64,000 nucleotides of DNA from Lithodes maja (Eukaryota; Arthropoda; Malacostraca; Decapoda; Lithodidae). The position numbers and the translations under genes were made by a program. Shown one piece after another: positions 43,374 through 54,581 of the stretch. Position 1 is the first letter of the stretch, and every line of letters starts with the position of its first letter. The notes beneath the pieces are model-generated. The model saw only the letters and a program-made list of their open reading frames with translations. It had not been told where the DNA came from and did no database searches. Where the stretch lies: positions 143,790 to 207,789 of the forward strand of contig JBAKBP010001574.1 of assembly GCA_037953745.1 (NCBI GenBank). Reading direction: 5' to 3'.

Positions 43374-43829
43374 GGTCGTTCAATCTGCTTGCCACCACTG
43401 ACCGAGGAGTTAGGTAACGTTTGAGAAATAATCATATACAGGAATAGGTCACGGCATGATCTAGTCGAGTAGATTTATTTGTTATGCAAAAAGTCATAGT
43501 ATTGTCAATATCCACTAGATATAATATGTTTCTAAAAAATAGTGTAAACTAACTGTATATATAATTCCTACATCAAATATGACTAAATTATAATAGGCTA
43601 TAGACTTGTGTTGCATTCACTTACAAAGTTGTGTATACTGTATCCACTGTATACCATTTCCCTAGTAAGCTAGAATACTCAGTGTGCCTTATCTAGCTAC
43701 ATTGCTATGTTTGACCATTATTAAATATATATTCATTAATATCCGGAACGGCGTCTTAATACAGTATTCTATTTTATTTTGATTGTATTCGTATGCAAGA
43801 GTAAAACATTAGTTTTAGTTGTAGACCAT
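43374..43829. other. No gene seen
   Basis: AT-rich remainder between the LINE fragment and the right Tc1-like terminus. Confidence 0.4.
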
Positions 43830-44060
43830 ACTAATATTCCTTGCATTATGATCATGAAGTAGTGTGTGTGTTCTATTGGTATGGTCGAAATCCACCAATA
43901 GACAACAAGTTTCTCGCTTACTTTGGCGCTACCTGGACGTATCGCACAGAGCCATCTATGGAGAGCAAAAATCATCATATCTCGGATTGCTTCGAATACC
44001 ACCGTCAGAGGGCACTAATGGATGGCTGAAGATCCATACCACGACTTTAGAATCAGACTG
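43830..44060 (-). repeat. Tc1/mariner-like inverted terminus, right
   Basis: Ends ACGACTTTAGAATCAGACTG followed by TA (44061-44062); reverse complement of the left terminus at 40667. If the two belong together they define a 3.4-kb non-autonomous element; they may instead be two separate insertions. Confidence 0.75.
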
Positions 44061-44079
44061 TACACTCACTCATAAAAGA

Positions 44080-44412
44080 AGGGTACCACCTTTCGTATCA
44101 TTAACTCCCGTCCACTCACCAACTCTCTCTCTTCGCCGCAATGTTGCATCTCTCTCTCTATTCTATCGCTACTACAATAAGCAGTGTTCCTTGGAGCTTT
44201 CCCAGTGTATACCACCTCCTCTACGTAGGGTACGTAGTACACGCCTTGCAACACAATCCCACCCCTACTCTGTGCAACTCTCCAACCCAAGAATGAAATG
44301 CTATTCTCAGACTTTCTTCTATTCAACTGCTGAGCTCTGGAACTCTCTCCCAGAATCAGTCTTTCCCTCTTCCTATGACTTAAATTGCTTCAAACTCCGT
44401 GATTTATTCTGA
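44080..44412 (+). mobile_element. Jockey-like LINE 3' fragment
   Basis: Plus-strand frame with SLRRNVASLSLFYRYYNKQC, RRVRSTRLATQSHPYSVQ and FFYSTAELWNSLPESVFPSS. Same family as 32293-32919 in the opposite orientation. Starts near the Tc1-like end and stops at TGA after RDLF. Confidence 0.88.
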
Positions 44413-44563
44413 AGTTCTACAATTATCTTGGCTACACTGACACGTCAATAAAATACCCTGTATATTGTCATCAACTCAGAGTATACAAAATGCCCGACCA
44501 AATTCGATAATCCTGTGAACGACGGTATAACTGCTCTCTCCAAATCACGTGATATTTATTATT

Positions 44564-45430
44564 AAGGGGGGTCACCGGCTTTTTTTTATCTTTCTCTCCT
44601 TGTCTCTCTTTCCTAGCTTGTATCAACTCGGCCCCATAAAGCCAACTGCTTTAAGACGTTTATCCCCATCCAGGTATTGATTTCTTCCTGGCGAGCGATA
44701 GCTAGCCAGTATTGTAGGGAGAACTCCGGCTTCGCGGAGAAATTTTTCTATCAAAAAATGGACACATTTAACTTGCTGTCAAAACAAAAATATATGTAAG
44801 CTGGCTCGCTACCGCTCGCCAGGAAAATATTGACACCTGGATGGGGGTAAGCATCTTAACCCTTCTGTGGCGGTGCCCGGCTATAGCCGGGCGAGAGAAC
44901 CAAGGACTATGTGGCGGGGCCCGGCTATAGTCGAATGCAGTTTTGAGCATGTAATGTGCTCTGAGAGAGAGCGGAGCGGTGGGAGGAGCGTAGGTTACCT
45001 CATGACCGCTCGCCACGGTGGCCGTGGAGCTACTGAGATGTACTCCGCTCTACTCCACCCTCCCTCACTCGTTTCACACGTAATAATGTAAGGAAATTAC
45101 CGTATTTTACCAATTTTGCCCTTCGGTTGCACGATCGTTGCAAGACAACCAATGATCGTAGAAGGATGGTTCTGGTGTCATTGGAAAGCTCATTTAACGC
45201 CCTTTCAGGGATACATACTTGTATTACGCTCTGGCTCTTGTTTATGCATGAAAACGAGCACGGAAACAAGCTCGTTTACGGTAAAAAAAAACACAGGGCG
45301 GCACAGTCAAATATACTCCACCACCCGCTCTTTGAGTGTTAAAACAGTAGGCTGAATGGGGCCGAATATATACAAGCCAAAGAGAGAGGGAGAGAAAGAG
45401 AAAAAAGCGAGGTGTGCTCCCTTGAGGGTT
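44564..45430. mobile_element. Palindromic MITE split by TTAA MITE copy C
   Basis: Left arm 44564-44720. The right arm is in two pieces, 44800-44856 and 45343-45430. Across the junction the right arm, reverse-complemented, reads TTCGGCCCCATTCAGCC ... TTTTAAGATGCTTACCCCC, against left CTCGGCCCCATAAAGCC ... CTTTAAGACGTTTATCCCC. Only after removal of copy C do the arms pair throughout. Confidence 0.82.
44856..45342. mobile_element. TTAA-flanked MITE, copy C
   Basis: Bounded by TTAA (44856-44859, 45339-45342). Left CCCTTCTGTGGCGGTGCCCG, right CACCACCCGCTCTTTGAGTG. The ends are short imperfect inverted repeats (C-CTTC/CACTC ... GCGGGTG). Includes CCCGGCTATAGCCGGGCG, a small perfect hairpin not kept in copies A and B. 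Confidence 0.87.
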
Positions 45431-46029
45431 CGTGATCTAGTGCGGTAGAAAGTAGAAAGGAAGCAACGAATACCTTGAAGATCCACCATCACCATCTAGT
45501 GCGGCACATATAAAGCATGCAACACCTCAAAGCTTCACTCAATAATTTCGGGGCTTTGAAGGAGTTTCAGGTCACTGACAGCCTATGGTCCCGAGGCTGA
45601 GACCTACAGTATGACCCCATTCTTAAACCTTACTGCCATCAAACAACACACCTAATGATCAACGGAGACGAGATAAATTGCTATCTTTAAGAAACAGGGT
45701 GATTTCAAGTTCTCTGCCATTAATCAACACTCAGTTCCATTATCTTCGTTCGTTGTGAGATAGACTACACCCACCCCACACGTCTAAGAATATGGCTGTC
45801 AGTGTGGGGAAGTGTTACACAAAAAGTTGTAGTTATATCATACTCAAAGGAAATAATATTAACCTTAGTTAGTAGTGTCAATATGTTGATTAATACATCG
45901 ATAACATTAATTCGAGCTCAGTGATAATTGTTAAGTACTTAGATGGCTTGGTAGAGGTTGGTTAAAGTAGTCTAGGAAGTCTGGTGACTTGATCTGATTC
46001 TTAATTGAAGGTTTGTGCGGACAGACAAA
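45431..46029. other. No gene seen
   Basis: No domain, palindrome or repeat that I can support. Confidence 0.35.
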
Positions 46030-46640
46030 TTAACCCAGACACGGTGCCCCATTAGCCTCCCGGGAAGGAGGCTCAAACGTCAGAGACCCTGGCAGGGCTG
46101 CAGAAGGGCAACAACACTCCCGGGACACGAGGATTGGAGGGGAAGGTGAAGCATTGAACAATAGCACCCGGCAGGAAGAAGACGCATGGTGAATTGAAGA
46201 GACGAGGATGGTGGAGCCAACACAAACCCCAGAGGCTGAAGGCGGCCCTGGCACCGACGGGGAAGGTGCGGCCCATGAAGGAACCCCGAAGAAAGCCGAG
46301 GATTGTGCCAGTACCAGAGCCAACCACCGTGGGTTCGGCATCCCTCCAGCGGGCAAGCCACGTGTCACAGGTCCAGGGAGGCGCTGGCCACCACCAACCA
46401 GAAAGGAAGAAAGATGGCGCAGAGTGAAGAAGCCGACACAGACGGATGATCAGAGGACGACTGAGGCAGAGCAGAGTAGCATAGAGGAAGGGGATGAAGC
46501 TGGAGGGAGAGGCCTCAGAACCACTGACGCAGCAGACAATAACCGGGACCGACTAAAGTTCCCCCAAATAAAACCATAGATTGTCCTGGGCACTGGGACG
46601 TCCGCATGCGACCGCGGACCAGCAGCAACTCCCAAAAGGA
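46030..46640 (+). other. GC-rich island with a proline/charged ORF
   Basis: Abruptly GC-rich against AT-rich flanks. The open frame 46208-46579 (123 codons) is rich in P, G, E, T and R (PTQTPEAEGG, RRWPPPTRKEERWRRVKK, DEAGGRGLRTTD), and other frames on both strands are also open. Sharp edges and composition fit an ORF1 or 5' UTR fragment of a LINE, but nothing proves it. Confidence 0.3.
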
Positions 46641-47479
46641 TGACTAGATTAATTTGTGGCCACTGCCTGGTATGGTGGTAGATGTGCAAATGGCAGGGAA
46701 GATTCATTTTTGACATGCAAGGTCGGTTCTCTTCGGCCGCGTAAAATATCGGGCATCCACTATTAACTAATAACAGAACCAATAATATAGTATCTATATT
46801 AATGTGGATTAAATATTTATAAGTAGTAACTTTGAGTAGGGTATATAAAGATTATATGTTGACCATACAATATCTTCTATACAGGTCATGTAGATGATTT
46901 ATATATATTCGATTACTTCTCCAAATACTATATCATACTCTTGCATATTATATACATATATATAATAACATTTAGCGTCAAAATGTAGTTTAGTAGAAAT
47001 ACACTCATAACCCCTAAAAGCTAGCCCCACTGAGTTGAGCAACTCGTGTGATCAGAACGCTTAATACAAAAATATTCACCTATTTATATACCCATTTTAC
47101 TAAGTGAATGCATAAATCCTCACAACAAACAGTCACAAAACAGGTGCATTGTAAAACTGGACTATAAAGTTTGTTACAACCTATGCAACCAAAATACTTA
47201 ATAAATGATATATATATCACCTTAACATCTAAATATGCTAGACTTGGGTTCAAATTATGTTACGTAATGTCTTCAATATTTCATTAGGCTAAATATTTCT
47301 TTATCAACCAAAAAGAATAGAAAGTAGGCCTTCGTGCCCTTTTAATTAAAAAGAATTAACGGCGAATCATTTAAAAAAAAACACATTATATAATAATATA
47401 AATGGTCGAGTACTGAGATATGTAACCCACCCAGGGAGTAATTGGTCCTTCATCTATGGTGGAGGAAAACAAAGAAGAT
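46641..47479. other. No gene seen
   Basis: AT-rich, with no recognisable element. Confidence 0.4.
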
Positions 47480-48109
47480 TTGTGAACCAACAGCCATTAC
47501 GTGTATAATGAAGATTTTTTATTGGTGCTGTATTGGTGTGACACTGCCGAGGCTGGTCAGGAGCGGATAGGTACTGTTACCTCCTCCCCAGATCCGGCCT
47601 TGGGGCCGACCTGGCCAAAGGGATCCAGAAGTGACAGTACGTAGTACTTCCCCAGACTGACACTCTTTGCCTAACAGTATAGGGGCCCGAACTTGTTGGT
47701 AGTGCTCCAGGAGGCTGCCCAGTCATTTGGTGCATAATACCAGACAAGTCATAGTGCCATGTACGCGCACGGAGTGCGTTCCTGCAGATGGTTCTAGTGG
47801 GGTGCATCGGGGCCACTGGATCCTACCCTTTGTACAACTTGGGAAAAGGTATTGGGAACGGTCCCCGGGACAGTCTGGAGCCGGAATCTTGAGGATGGCA
47901 ATTTCCACTGCCAGCTTACGAACCGATACCATCACAAAATATGTTGAACAACGCAAGTCTTATGACTCAAAATCACATGGGAGACAAGTTGCAGCCTCTC
48001 ACACATTCAGGCTTGCCAGTGTGAATGTTAGAAATACGAGTAGCAAAGCAAAGTTGTGGAAGTGCTTGAAATGAGAAGATTGGATGAGTGTTGTGCCCAG
48101 GAAATCCGA

Positions 48110-48415
48110 TGGAAGGGGTGTGGTGCGCAGTGGATAGTTTTGACCTGGGTTCAATCCCAGCCAAGCTGGACATTTAGTGGGTGTGGTGGTACGCCCTACC
48201 ATGTTTCACATGCTCGCATCCAGTCGGGGGACACCTCGACGATATACATACTTCTAACACACATAACGAAGCCATTCCAACAGCTTCCTCTCTCTCCAAC
48301 GCCCCTTTTCTCCTCTCTACACTCTTCAGAAAAATAGTAAAAGTAGAAAGTAGCTACGAAGTGCCGTTGTAAAGGCTTATCCCTCAATACCTTTACCTGA
48401 CCTGACCTAGAAAAG
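48110..48415 (+). mobile_element. tRNA-derived SINE inside LINE-B copy 2
   Basis: TGGTGCGCAGTGG (48121-48133) is a clear A box and GGGTTCAATCC (48147-48157) a clear B box. The body continues through CCTACCATGTTTCACATGC to a 3' end around CCTGACCTGACCT near 48400. LINE-B endonuclease sequence lies on both sides. No target duplication was found by eye. Confidence 0.78.
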
Positions 48416-50189
48416 ACAAGCGAAATCGGATTTATTGGAAAGGGGTTGCATCTGGAAAAGTGAAAGGAGGAATGGATGCTCTGGTATCTGAGGAGTGGGA
48501 GAAGAGTGTGATTGAGATACACAGAGTAAATGGATGAATGATTGTTTTTAAATTAAAAGTCGGTGAAAAAATTATGAATGTGATATAGGCGTATGCCCCA
48601 CAACATGGCTTAGACTGAGGGCGGAAACAGGTCTTCGGGAATTGACCATATCATTATTTGTTCGGCCTTTCTGAGTATGATATTGCAGTCATAGGTGGAA
48701 ACTTAAATGGATGATGTGGAAGCAAGTGCTGATGAGTACGAGGGTGTACATGGTGGAAAAGGGTATGGAAGAAGAAATCTAGAAGGTGAATGTATACTCG
48801 AGTCCTGTGTTGCACTCAACATGGTTAAATGTACCACTAAGTTCAAGAAAAATGTTGCATCATCTGATCACATACACTTCGGGGGGCACCAGTGGCCAGA
48901 TAGATTACATTTTAGTGAACACGAAAGACTGGAAGTTTGTTCGGATATAAAGGTCATCTCGAGCGAAAAATGTTTATCCAAACTTAAGCTCCTAGTCTGT
49001 GACACAAGCTTAAGGCGAGATCCTGTTTGCAAGAAGATATGCATGCAACAAAGAGAATTATGGCTGTTGCATCAATCTGAAAACAGGGATAGGTTTTGCA
49101 GCGAACTGGAAAAAAATAATAGAAATAGGGGCGTTAAGCCAAATTGTATAGATAGCCAGTGGAACTTCCTTGAACGTGGCCTTCTTGATGCCACTGACAA
49201 AGTCTGTGGCAAAACTAAGGGTCCCCCAGGTATAAGATTTCATGATGGTGCAACGATGCAAAAAAGGTGGAAAGAAGATTCTTCAAAGCATGGAAGATAC
49301 GATACAGAAGGGAGTAATATCTGGCAATTAAGCGAATTGTAAAACAATGATCTATAGGGTACAAGGCAAAGAATATTATACAGGACTTGGTCATAGACCA
49401 AGTGAGTAATGCAGAAAATCACAATGGGATTTTCAATTTAGCCAGGCAAGTTAAGGATGACAGTAGATTTGTTGTAGGAGAACAGTGTGTCAGGAATGAT
49501 AATGTAACAATTGTTTACGCTGACAAAGAAATTAGAGATGTTTGGAAGGTGCACTACGAACGATTACTCATCGCGGAATTTGAGTGGAATAGAGAGCAGC
49601 TTAATAAAGAAAAAACAATTCTTGCCCCTCCCCCCGTTCCCCTTTTGCTAGCGCCAGCTGTTGTAAGCAGCGCAATAAACAAAATGAAGGACGAAAATCT
49701 GCAGGGTGCTCTGGCATTGTAGCTGAGATGAGTAAAGCCTCATGTGATATAGGACTGAGTTTGGTCACTGAGTTATTAAACTCGATCATTTGAAAGGAGA
49801 GAATCCCTGATGAATTGCATGAAGGGGAATTCGTTACATAGGGGAAAATTAAAGGGGCCTGCAAATGCTTGACCAAGTCATGAAGGGCTGTGAGAGAAGA
49901 GAGTCCTTGAAGGCATGATCAGAGAATGCATTTGTATCGACAATATGCGGTTCGGTTTCATGCCAAGACGTGGTATAATCGATCCTATCTTCATAGTCAG
50001 GCAGTTGCTGAAAAGATATTTTCATAAAGATAAGGATCTGTAACTTGTGTTTCTATACCTCGAGAAGGCCTTTGATAGGGTTCCCAGAGATGATGTGCAA
50101 TGGGCTATGAAAAAAAACAGGCGTAGAGGAGTGGCTGGTGCGTGTGATAATGAAGATGTACGAGTACTCATGAACGGCACTGAGGGTGA

Positions 50190-51045
50190 TTCTAACTAAA
50201 AATAATCGTCACTTGTTCAACTACATTCGAATTGCCATTGTTTCTACTCAAAAACTTCAGTGACGACCCAAGTTTTTTACATATTATATAAGAAATATTT
50301 GTCACACTCTTTCCAAAAATGCCATCATAATTTGTTTATCATCAATACTTGTTTATATGAATATAAAATGAAAGGTACAACTGGGCGGCAAACAGTTTAC
50401 ATTAGGCCTATGCTTTATTGTTTTGTTATGAGGTTTATAGCTATATATTTAAATTTTGCATATAAATGGAGTAATAAAGTTAAATAAATCACATTGAAAT
50501 TCCTAGGCCAAATAATTTTGTTTTCTATGAATATTTAGATATAGGCATTCGCCATAGATTGTTCTCTAAACACTCGAGACCATATAGACATTTCATTCAC
50601 TACTTCCACCCCACTAATAATACGATAAACTATATATATTTACGGAAAATAATGACATACTTGTTATACAAGAATAGTATACTATAATGTATAATATATA
50701 CAATTTCGAGTTGGAGCGTGTCATCCATGGACTAGATACAGCCGTCTGTAAATCCCCGGACCGCGATGCTCTCAGCTTCACTCATGGACAAAGACTAACG
50801 AGGACAGCTGGATATTGATTTATCGGTACCTGATACGGATGTCACACACTGTTACCTACAGCTTACCTCTATTCTTCATATTGATCGCTAGTTGTAGCAG
50901 AAATTTCATGCGGATCGAGTCGTTTGCATTTTGCATCATATTTCTGCAGGCTTGCCTTGGCTTAGGAGCTCGCGTGGTTGTACTGTACACTTTAGGAAAA
51001 AAACTCCAAACCACTTGGCTCACGGTTCTGCCTGCCAAGGGGTTA
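50190..51045. other. Unexplained segment replacing part of LINE-B RT
   Basis: Starts where copy 1 continues with the YMGVPIDEF-equivalent region and ends where VNVDRTKDL resumes, so LINE sequence for the YADD region is missing. The contents are mostly AT-rich to 50700 and mixed to 51040. No inverted ends or tail were identified. Confidence 0.45.
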
Positions 51046-51960
51046 ATGTAGATAGAACCAAGGATTTATCCAGTAGATTAGGGCTTGGAAAGGTAGAAAT
51101 ATGTGATGCATACCCATGCGCAGTATGCAGAATTATAGAGTGGGCTTAAATTCAATAAAATGTTGCGTCCGCCGCTATTGAGTACATCACAGGAAGAAGC
51201 GCTGCACTAGAAGAAAGAAATCTCTACCGAGGAAGAAGTCCGAAGTTGAGAGATTTGTTTGCATAGTATGGAAAGGTGAGCTTGTGTTCAATGACCGGCT
51301 CGATAGTGTTAACTTTGGCAATGAGGCACTGGAGATGGTGGACAAGTTTTGCTAGTTGGAAGATGCCATTTCTGCCGGTGGGGGTGCTAAGGCCGCCATT
51401 ATCGCCAAAATACGATGCGGCTGGGGAAAATTTAGAGTATTCTTGCCACTACTTACCATGAGAAAACTTCCTCTCCCCTTGTAGGGAAAAATGTATGCAT
51501 CATGTGTTAGAAGCGCTATGACATATGCTTCAGAAACGTCGCCGGTCAAAGCGGATGATATCAACAGAATGGAACGCATCGAGATGAGAATGGAGAGAAG
51601 AATGTGAGGTGCCAAACTGCAAAATAGGATATCTCGTGAAGAGCTGAGGAGAAGGTTAGGTATCAAGAATATCAGTGATGAGATGCATACTAGCAGGCTT
51701 GGATGGTTTGAACATGTGGAGATGATGGATGAACTAAGTTGGGTGAAAAGATGTAAGTCTGTAAATATGGAGGGAGCTGCACCAAGGGGTAGACCAAGAG
51801 AGACATGGGATCAGACCTTACGGTCAGATCTTGAATAAAACCTGACAAGGGAAGAGGCTCTGAACATGGCTGACTGGAATGCCGTCATTAGGACGTGAGA
51901 CCAGAACCGCACTTTGTGTGGAGCACTCAGTCTTTAAATTTATGTAAATATATGTATAAG

Positions 51961-52419
51961 GAGGCTAGATTTTGTCTTTTGCTGCCTTGATTAGATCCTA
52001 AAAAGATATTACTAAAATAAAACTCGACACCAACATCATTGTCAATTAGACTATGATGTTTTAGCAAATATTATATATTTTTGCTTGCATAAAACAGTAA
52101 GGCTAAGCTAACCTTGGCTTAATTAAAACTTTGTCTTATTTGTTTCTCCTTTTTCAATCATTTGCGGACCCTTGGGATCCATAAAAAAAACTGCAACAGC
52201 TTGTAGTCACCACCTCTGCACTCAGTTTCTCGTTTGGTCTGGTACCTCTGCTGCACACTTTGTCCAGCACTTCTGCTGCTCACTTTGTCTGGCACCTCTA
52301 CTTCTCTTTACTTCGGCTAGGTAGCTTATCGTCAGGGATGTTCTAAGACGGATGAATGTGAGGGTGCGAGTGTGTGGTTGACCGAATATCGCCTCAGGTA
52401 TCGGTTGCTGTTCCATATG
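51961..52419. other. No gene seen
   Basis: Contains a short imperfect duplication near 52240-52300 (GCACTTCTGCTGCTCACTTTGTC-like words in two to three copies). No coding sequence supported. Confidence 0.35.
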
Positions 52420-52883
52420 TCTGCTTTCACTTCTAGATTTTTGCAATTGACCGTGCCACAGATTTTGCTGAAACTTCTAATGAAAGGTTTGTAATTTTTT
52501 CGGATTTTAGGCCAGCTCTTCAGGTAATTAATTCATGTAGGACGTATTCTTCTGAAATCCAGGGTCACATTTTCAAGAAATTGCACACAAGTTGTAAATC
52601 CTTCTCTCTTGACTTGGGTGCCCGGCCATTGTTGTATTTTCGGCAATGAACAGGCTGACGAACTTGTAAAATCGGCTGTAGAACTTGCAGGGTCGTGGGG
52701 CATCGCTTGGGATTTACAGTCAAGTCTCTTTTCCGGTAAGAAATCAATATTCTATGGCACAGTCAGTGGACCGACCCGGATGTACATTCAGTTAAGCCCA
52801 CCCTTGGGGTTTGGCCCTTGGCTACCCGTCGCTCTCGGAGGGAGGAAATTAACCTTGTGAGGCTTAGGATGAATTATACCTAT
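52420..52883 (+). mobile_element. RNase H-bearing LINE, RNase H part
   Basis: ATDFAETSNERFVIFSD is split over frames near 52455-52505, with the RNase H aspartate at FSD. LTWVPGHCCIFGNEQADEL at about 52610-52668 is the hallmark PGH-GNE-AD motif of I/Jockey-type RNase H. RSRREEINLVRLRMNYT leads to 52883, where a DIRS element interrupts. The LINE resumes at 60982. It is 5'-truncated, with no RT present. Confidence 0.82.
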
Positions 52884-53190
52884 TTAATAGTGGCCCTTTC
52901 ATCATTGACGATATTGCCTATTAGTATAATAGTCTCCATTCAACATCCCGCGTCAGCATTTTGAATCTACCACCGCGGAAGTATCATTGAGCACTCATCA
53001 TAAGTGCACGCTTAATTCCCTTACGGAATCGTCATTATGATCGGGTACCCTACAGAAAAAAATCTGTAAAAAATTAAAAAGAAAAATTAACTTAATATTT
53101 GTTTTCATATGACTTACCATATGTGGATTTCTTGCGTTTTGCATCCCCGACTCCAGGCCCTCTAGCGGCCATCTTCGTCCTTCCTACTTC
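52884..53190. repeat. DIRS left inverted terminal repeat
   Basis: TAGTATAATAGTCTCCATTC, CAGCATTTTGAATCTACC, TAAGTGCACGCTTAATTCCC and GGATTTCTTGCGTTTTGC recur in reverse complement at 60651-60935. The first 40 bp (TTAATAGTGGCCC ...) differ from the right end, as expected for DIRS. Confidence 0.92.
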
Positions 53191-54581
53191 CGCGGCCACA
53201 CAAGCCAGTGGGGTGCTGCCGTCGCTCCCGCTTCATTCAACGTTTCCAGCGCTTCTAGTGAGTCCTTGCTCATTTGTATACATCTGCGTTGTAGTGAACA
53301 GGTTTAGATTAGCTAGCAACGGCTGCCCCATTGGTATGTCCTCAGGAAGTGTGTAAATTAGGGTACTATTGTAACAGGCGCCTACGTATCCCAGGATCTT
53401 CGCGCTACGTGGGTTATTATTATGTTGTGTTGCGCCTTCAGCTTTTGATATCATAGCTAGCAGGCTACCACTCTACAAGATTATACTTCAAGCCTTCACT
53501 AAGAGGCAGTTGCATATATTAATTGAGTTTTTTAGCAGATGCTCTAGTCTAAGGGTGACTGCACATGGTGCTACACCTTCTAGAGTTCATATTTGCTTGC
53601 GGGACCCTGTCGTGGTCCTCCCTCTTCTGGTTGCGGTTGCTGGGTCTTCGGAGCGTCGTCTACCTGTGATATCTCGTCGAGCCACGTGGCAAGCCTGGTT
53701 AGGGGTCTCCAGGGTAGGCTGCAGGTAATTTAGGATTCTGAATTTTCTGTTTATGTTTAAACCTATGTGTGCCCCTGGTGTTTTTACATGTGTGCTTTGC
53801 ATGTTATTTGGGGGTTTGGGAGACGTCCCTGTATTTGTGTGAGGGTTTTGGAGAGAGGAGCTGTGCTTTGCCTCCCCTCTCTGAAATTTTGGTTGTTTGT
53901 CTCAGGCGGCCCCAGGGCCCTGGTTACCTGTCTTCAAAATGGGTAGGGAACAACCAAATCTCCCGGTGTGGTTAGCTGAACCACAATCCTTCCGGCGGAA
54001 TGCGGATTCCTACGGGAGCTCTGAACTCGGCCCGCCAAGTTAACTCGCCCTGACCCCAATTGTCACGCGGTAAAGACTTCCTCGCCCTGCGGCACCCCAG
54101 TCAAGTGTGCAAGTGTTTAGATATGTCATGCAGCGGATAGTCATACACTAACGGTCTAATAGGGCCTGTGACACTTGTCATAGGTAAACAGTTCCAATCA
54201 GCTTAGACGGAAAAGCCCCAGGTTTTTCTCGGCGAGTCCAGCGGAAAGTTAGAGTTGTTGTGACTATAGCTAACTTTCTGGCGGACCCAAGGTAGGATGT
54301 ATTAACACCTTGCAGGTTATCCTTATGAGCATTGATTCCTGGAAATTTTCTATTTCCAGAATTCCCGGCACCTTAGTGACTACAGGACCGGCGGGTGGTG
54401 GCTGCTGATTCCGGCGGAGGAGGAGCCCTCGTTATCCATCATGCCTCTGTTTGAGTTATGCGCTACTCATCACTGTTCACTGTTACCTATATTCGCTCAT
54501 AAACTCTGTTTAAGATGTGTTAAGCGTTTAGACCGCTCTAGAGGCTTGTGGATGTCATAGCGTTGTTCCGTCTGTGCCGAC
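53191..54581 (+). other. DIRS 5' leader
   Basis: 1.4 kb without a domain. GC-richer from 53560. Small ORFs here (for example 53510-53728) have no recognisable similarity. Confidence 0.45.

Larger units (their letters stand above)
47480..51960 (+). mobile_element. LINE-B copy 2, near full length, heavily decayed
   Basis: A GC-richer 5' region (47540-47990) leads into HTFRLASVNVRNTSSKAKLWK near 47998-48060. MRRLDECCAQEIRWKG at about 48070-48115 is the endonuclease start with the metal-binding glutamate. A SINE interrupts at 48110-48415. The endonuclease continues (EEWEKSVIEIHRVNG near 48492-48533, ADEYEGVHGGKGYGRRN near 48728-48780). The linker ORF 49387-49722 is long and parallels 2280-2600 of copy 1. 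RT motifs: MRFGFMPRRG near 49948, LEKAFDRVPRDDV near 50060-50095. An unrelated block fills 50190-51045. Then come the zinc-finger region (PCAVCRI near 51115), the C-terminal domain WFEHVEMMDELSWVKR near 51700-51750 and RGRPRETWDQ near 51787-51815. The 3' end matches copy 1 (GGAGCACTCAGTCTT). Confidence 0.85.
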
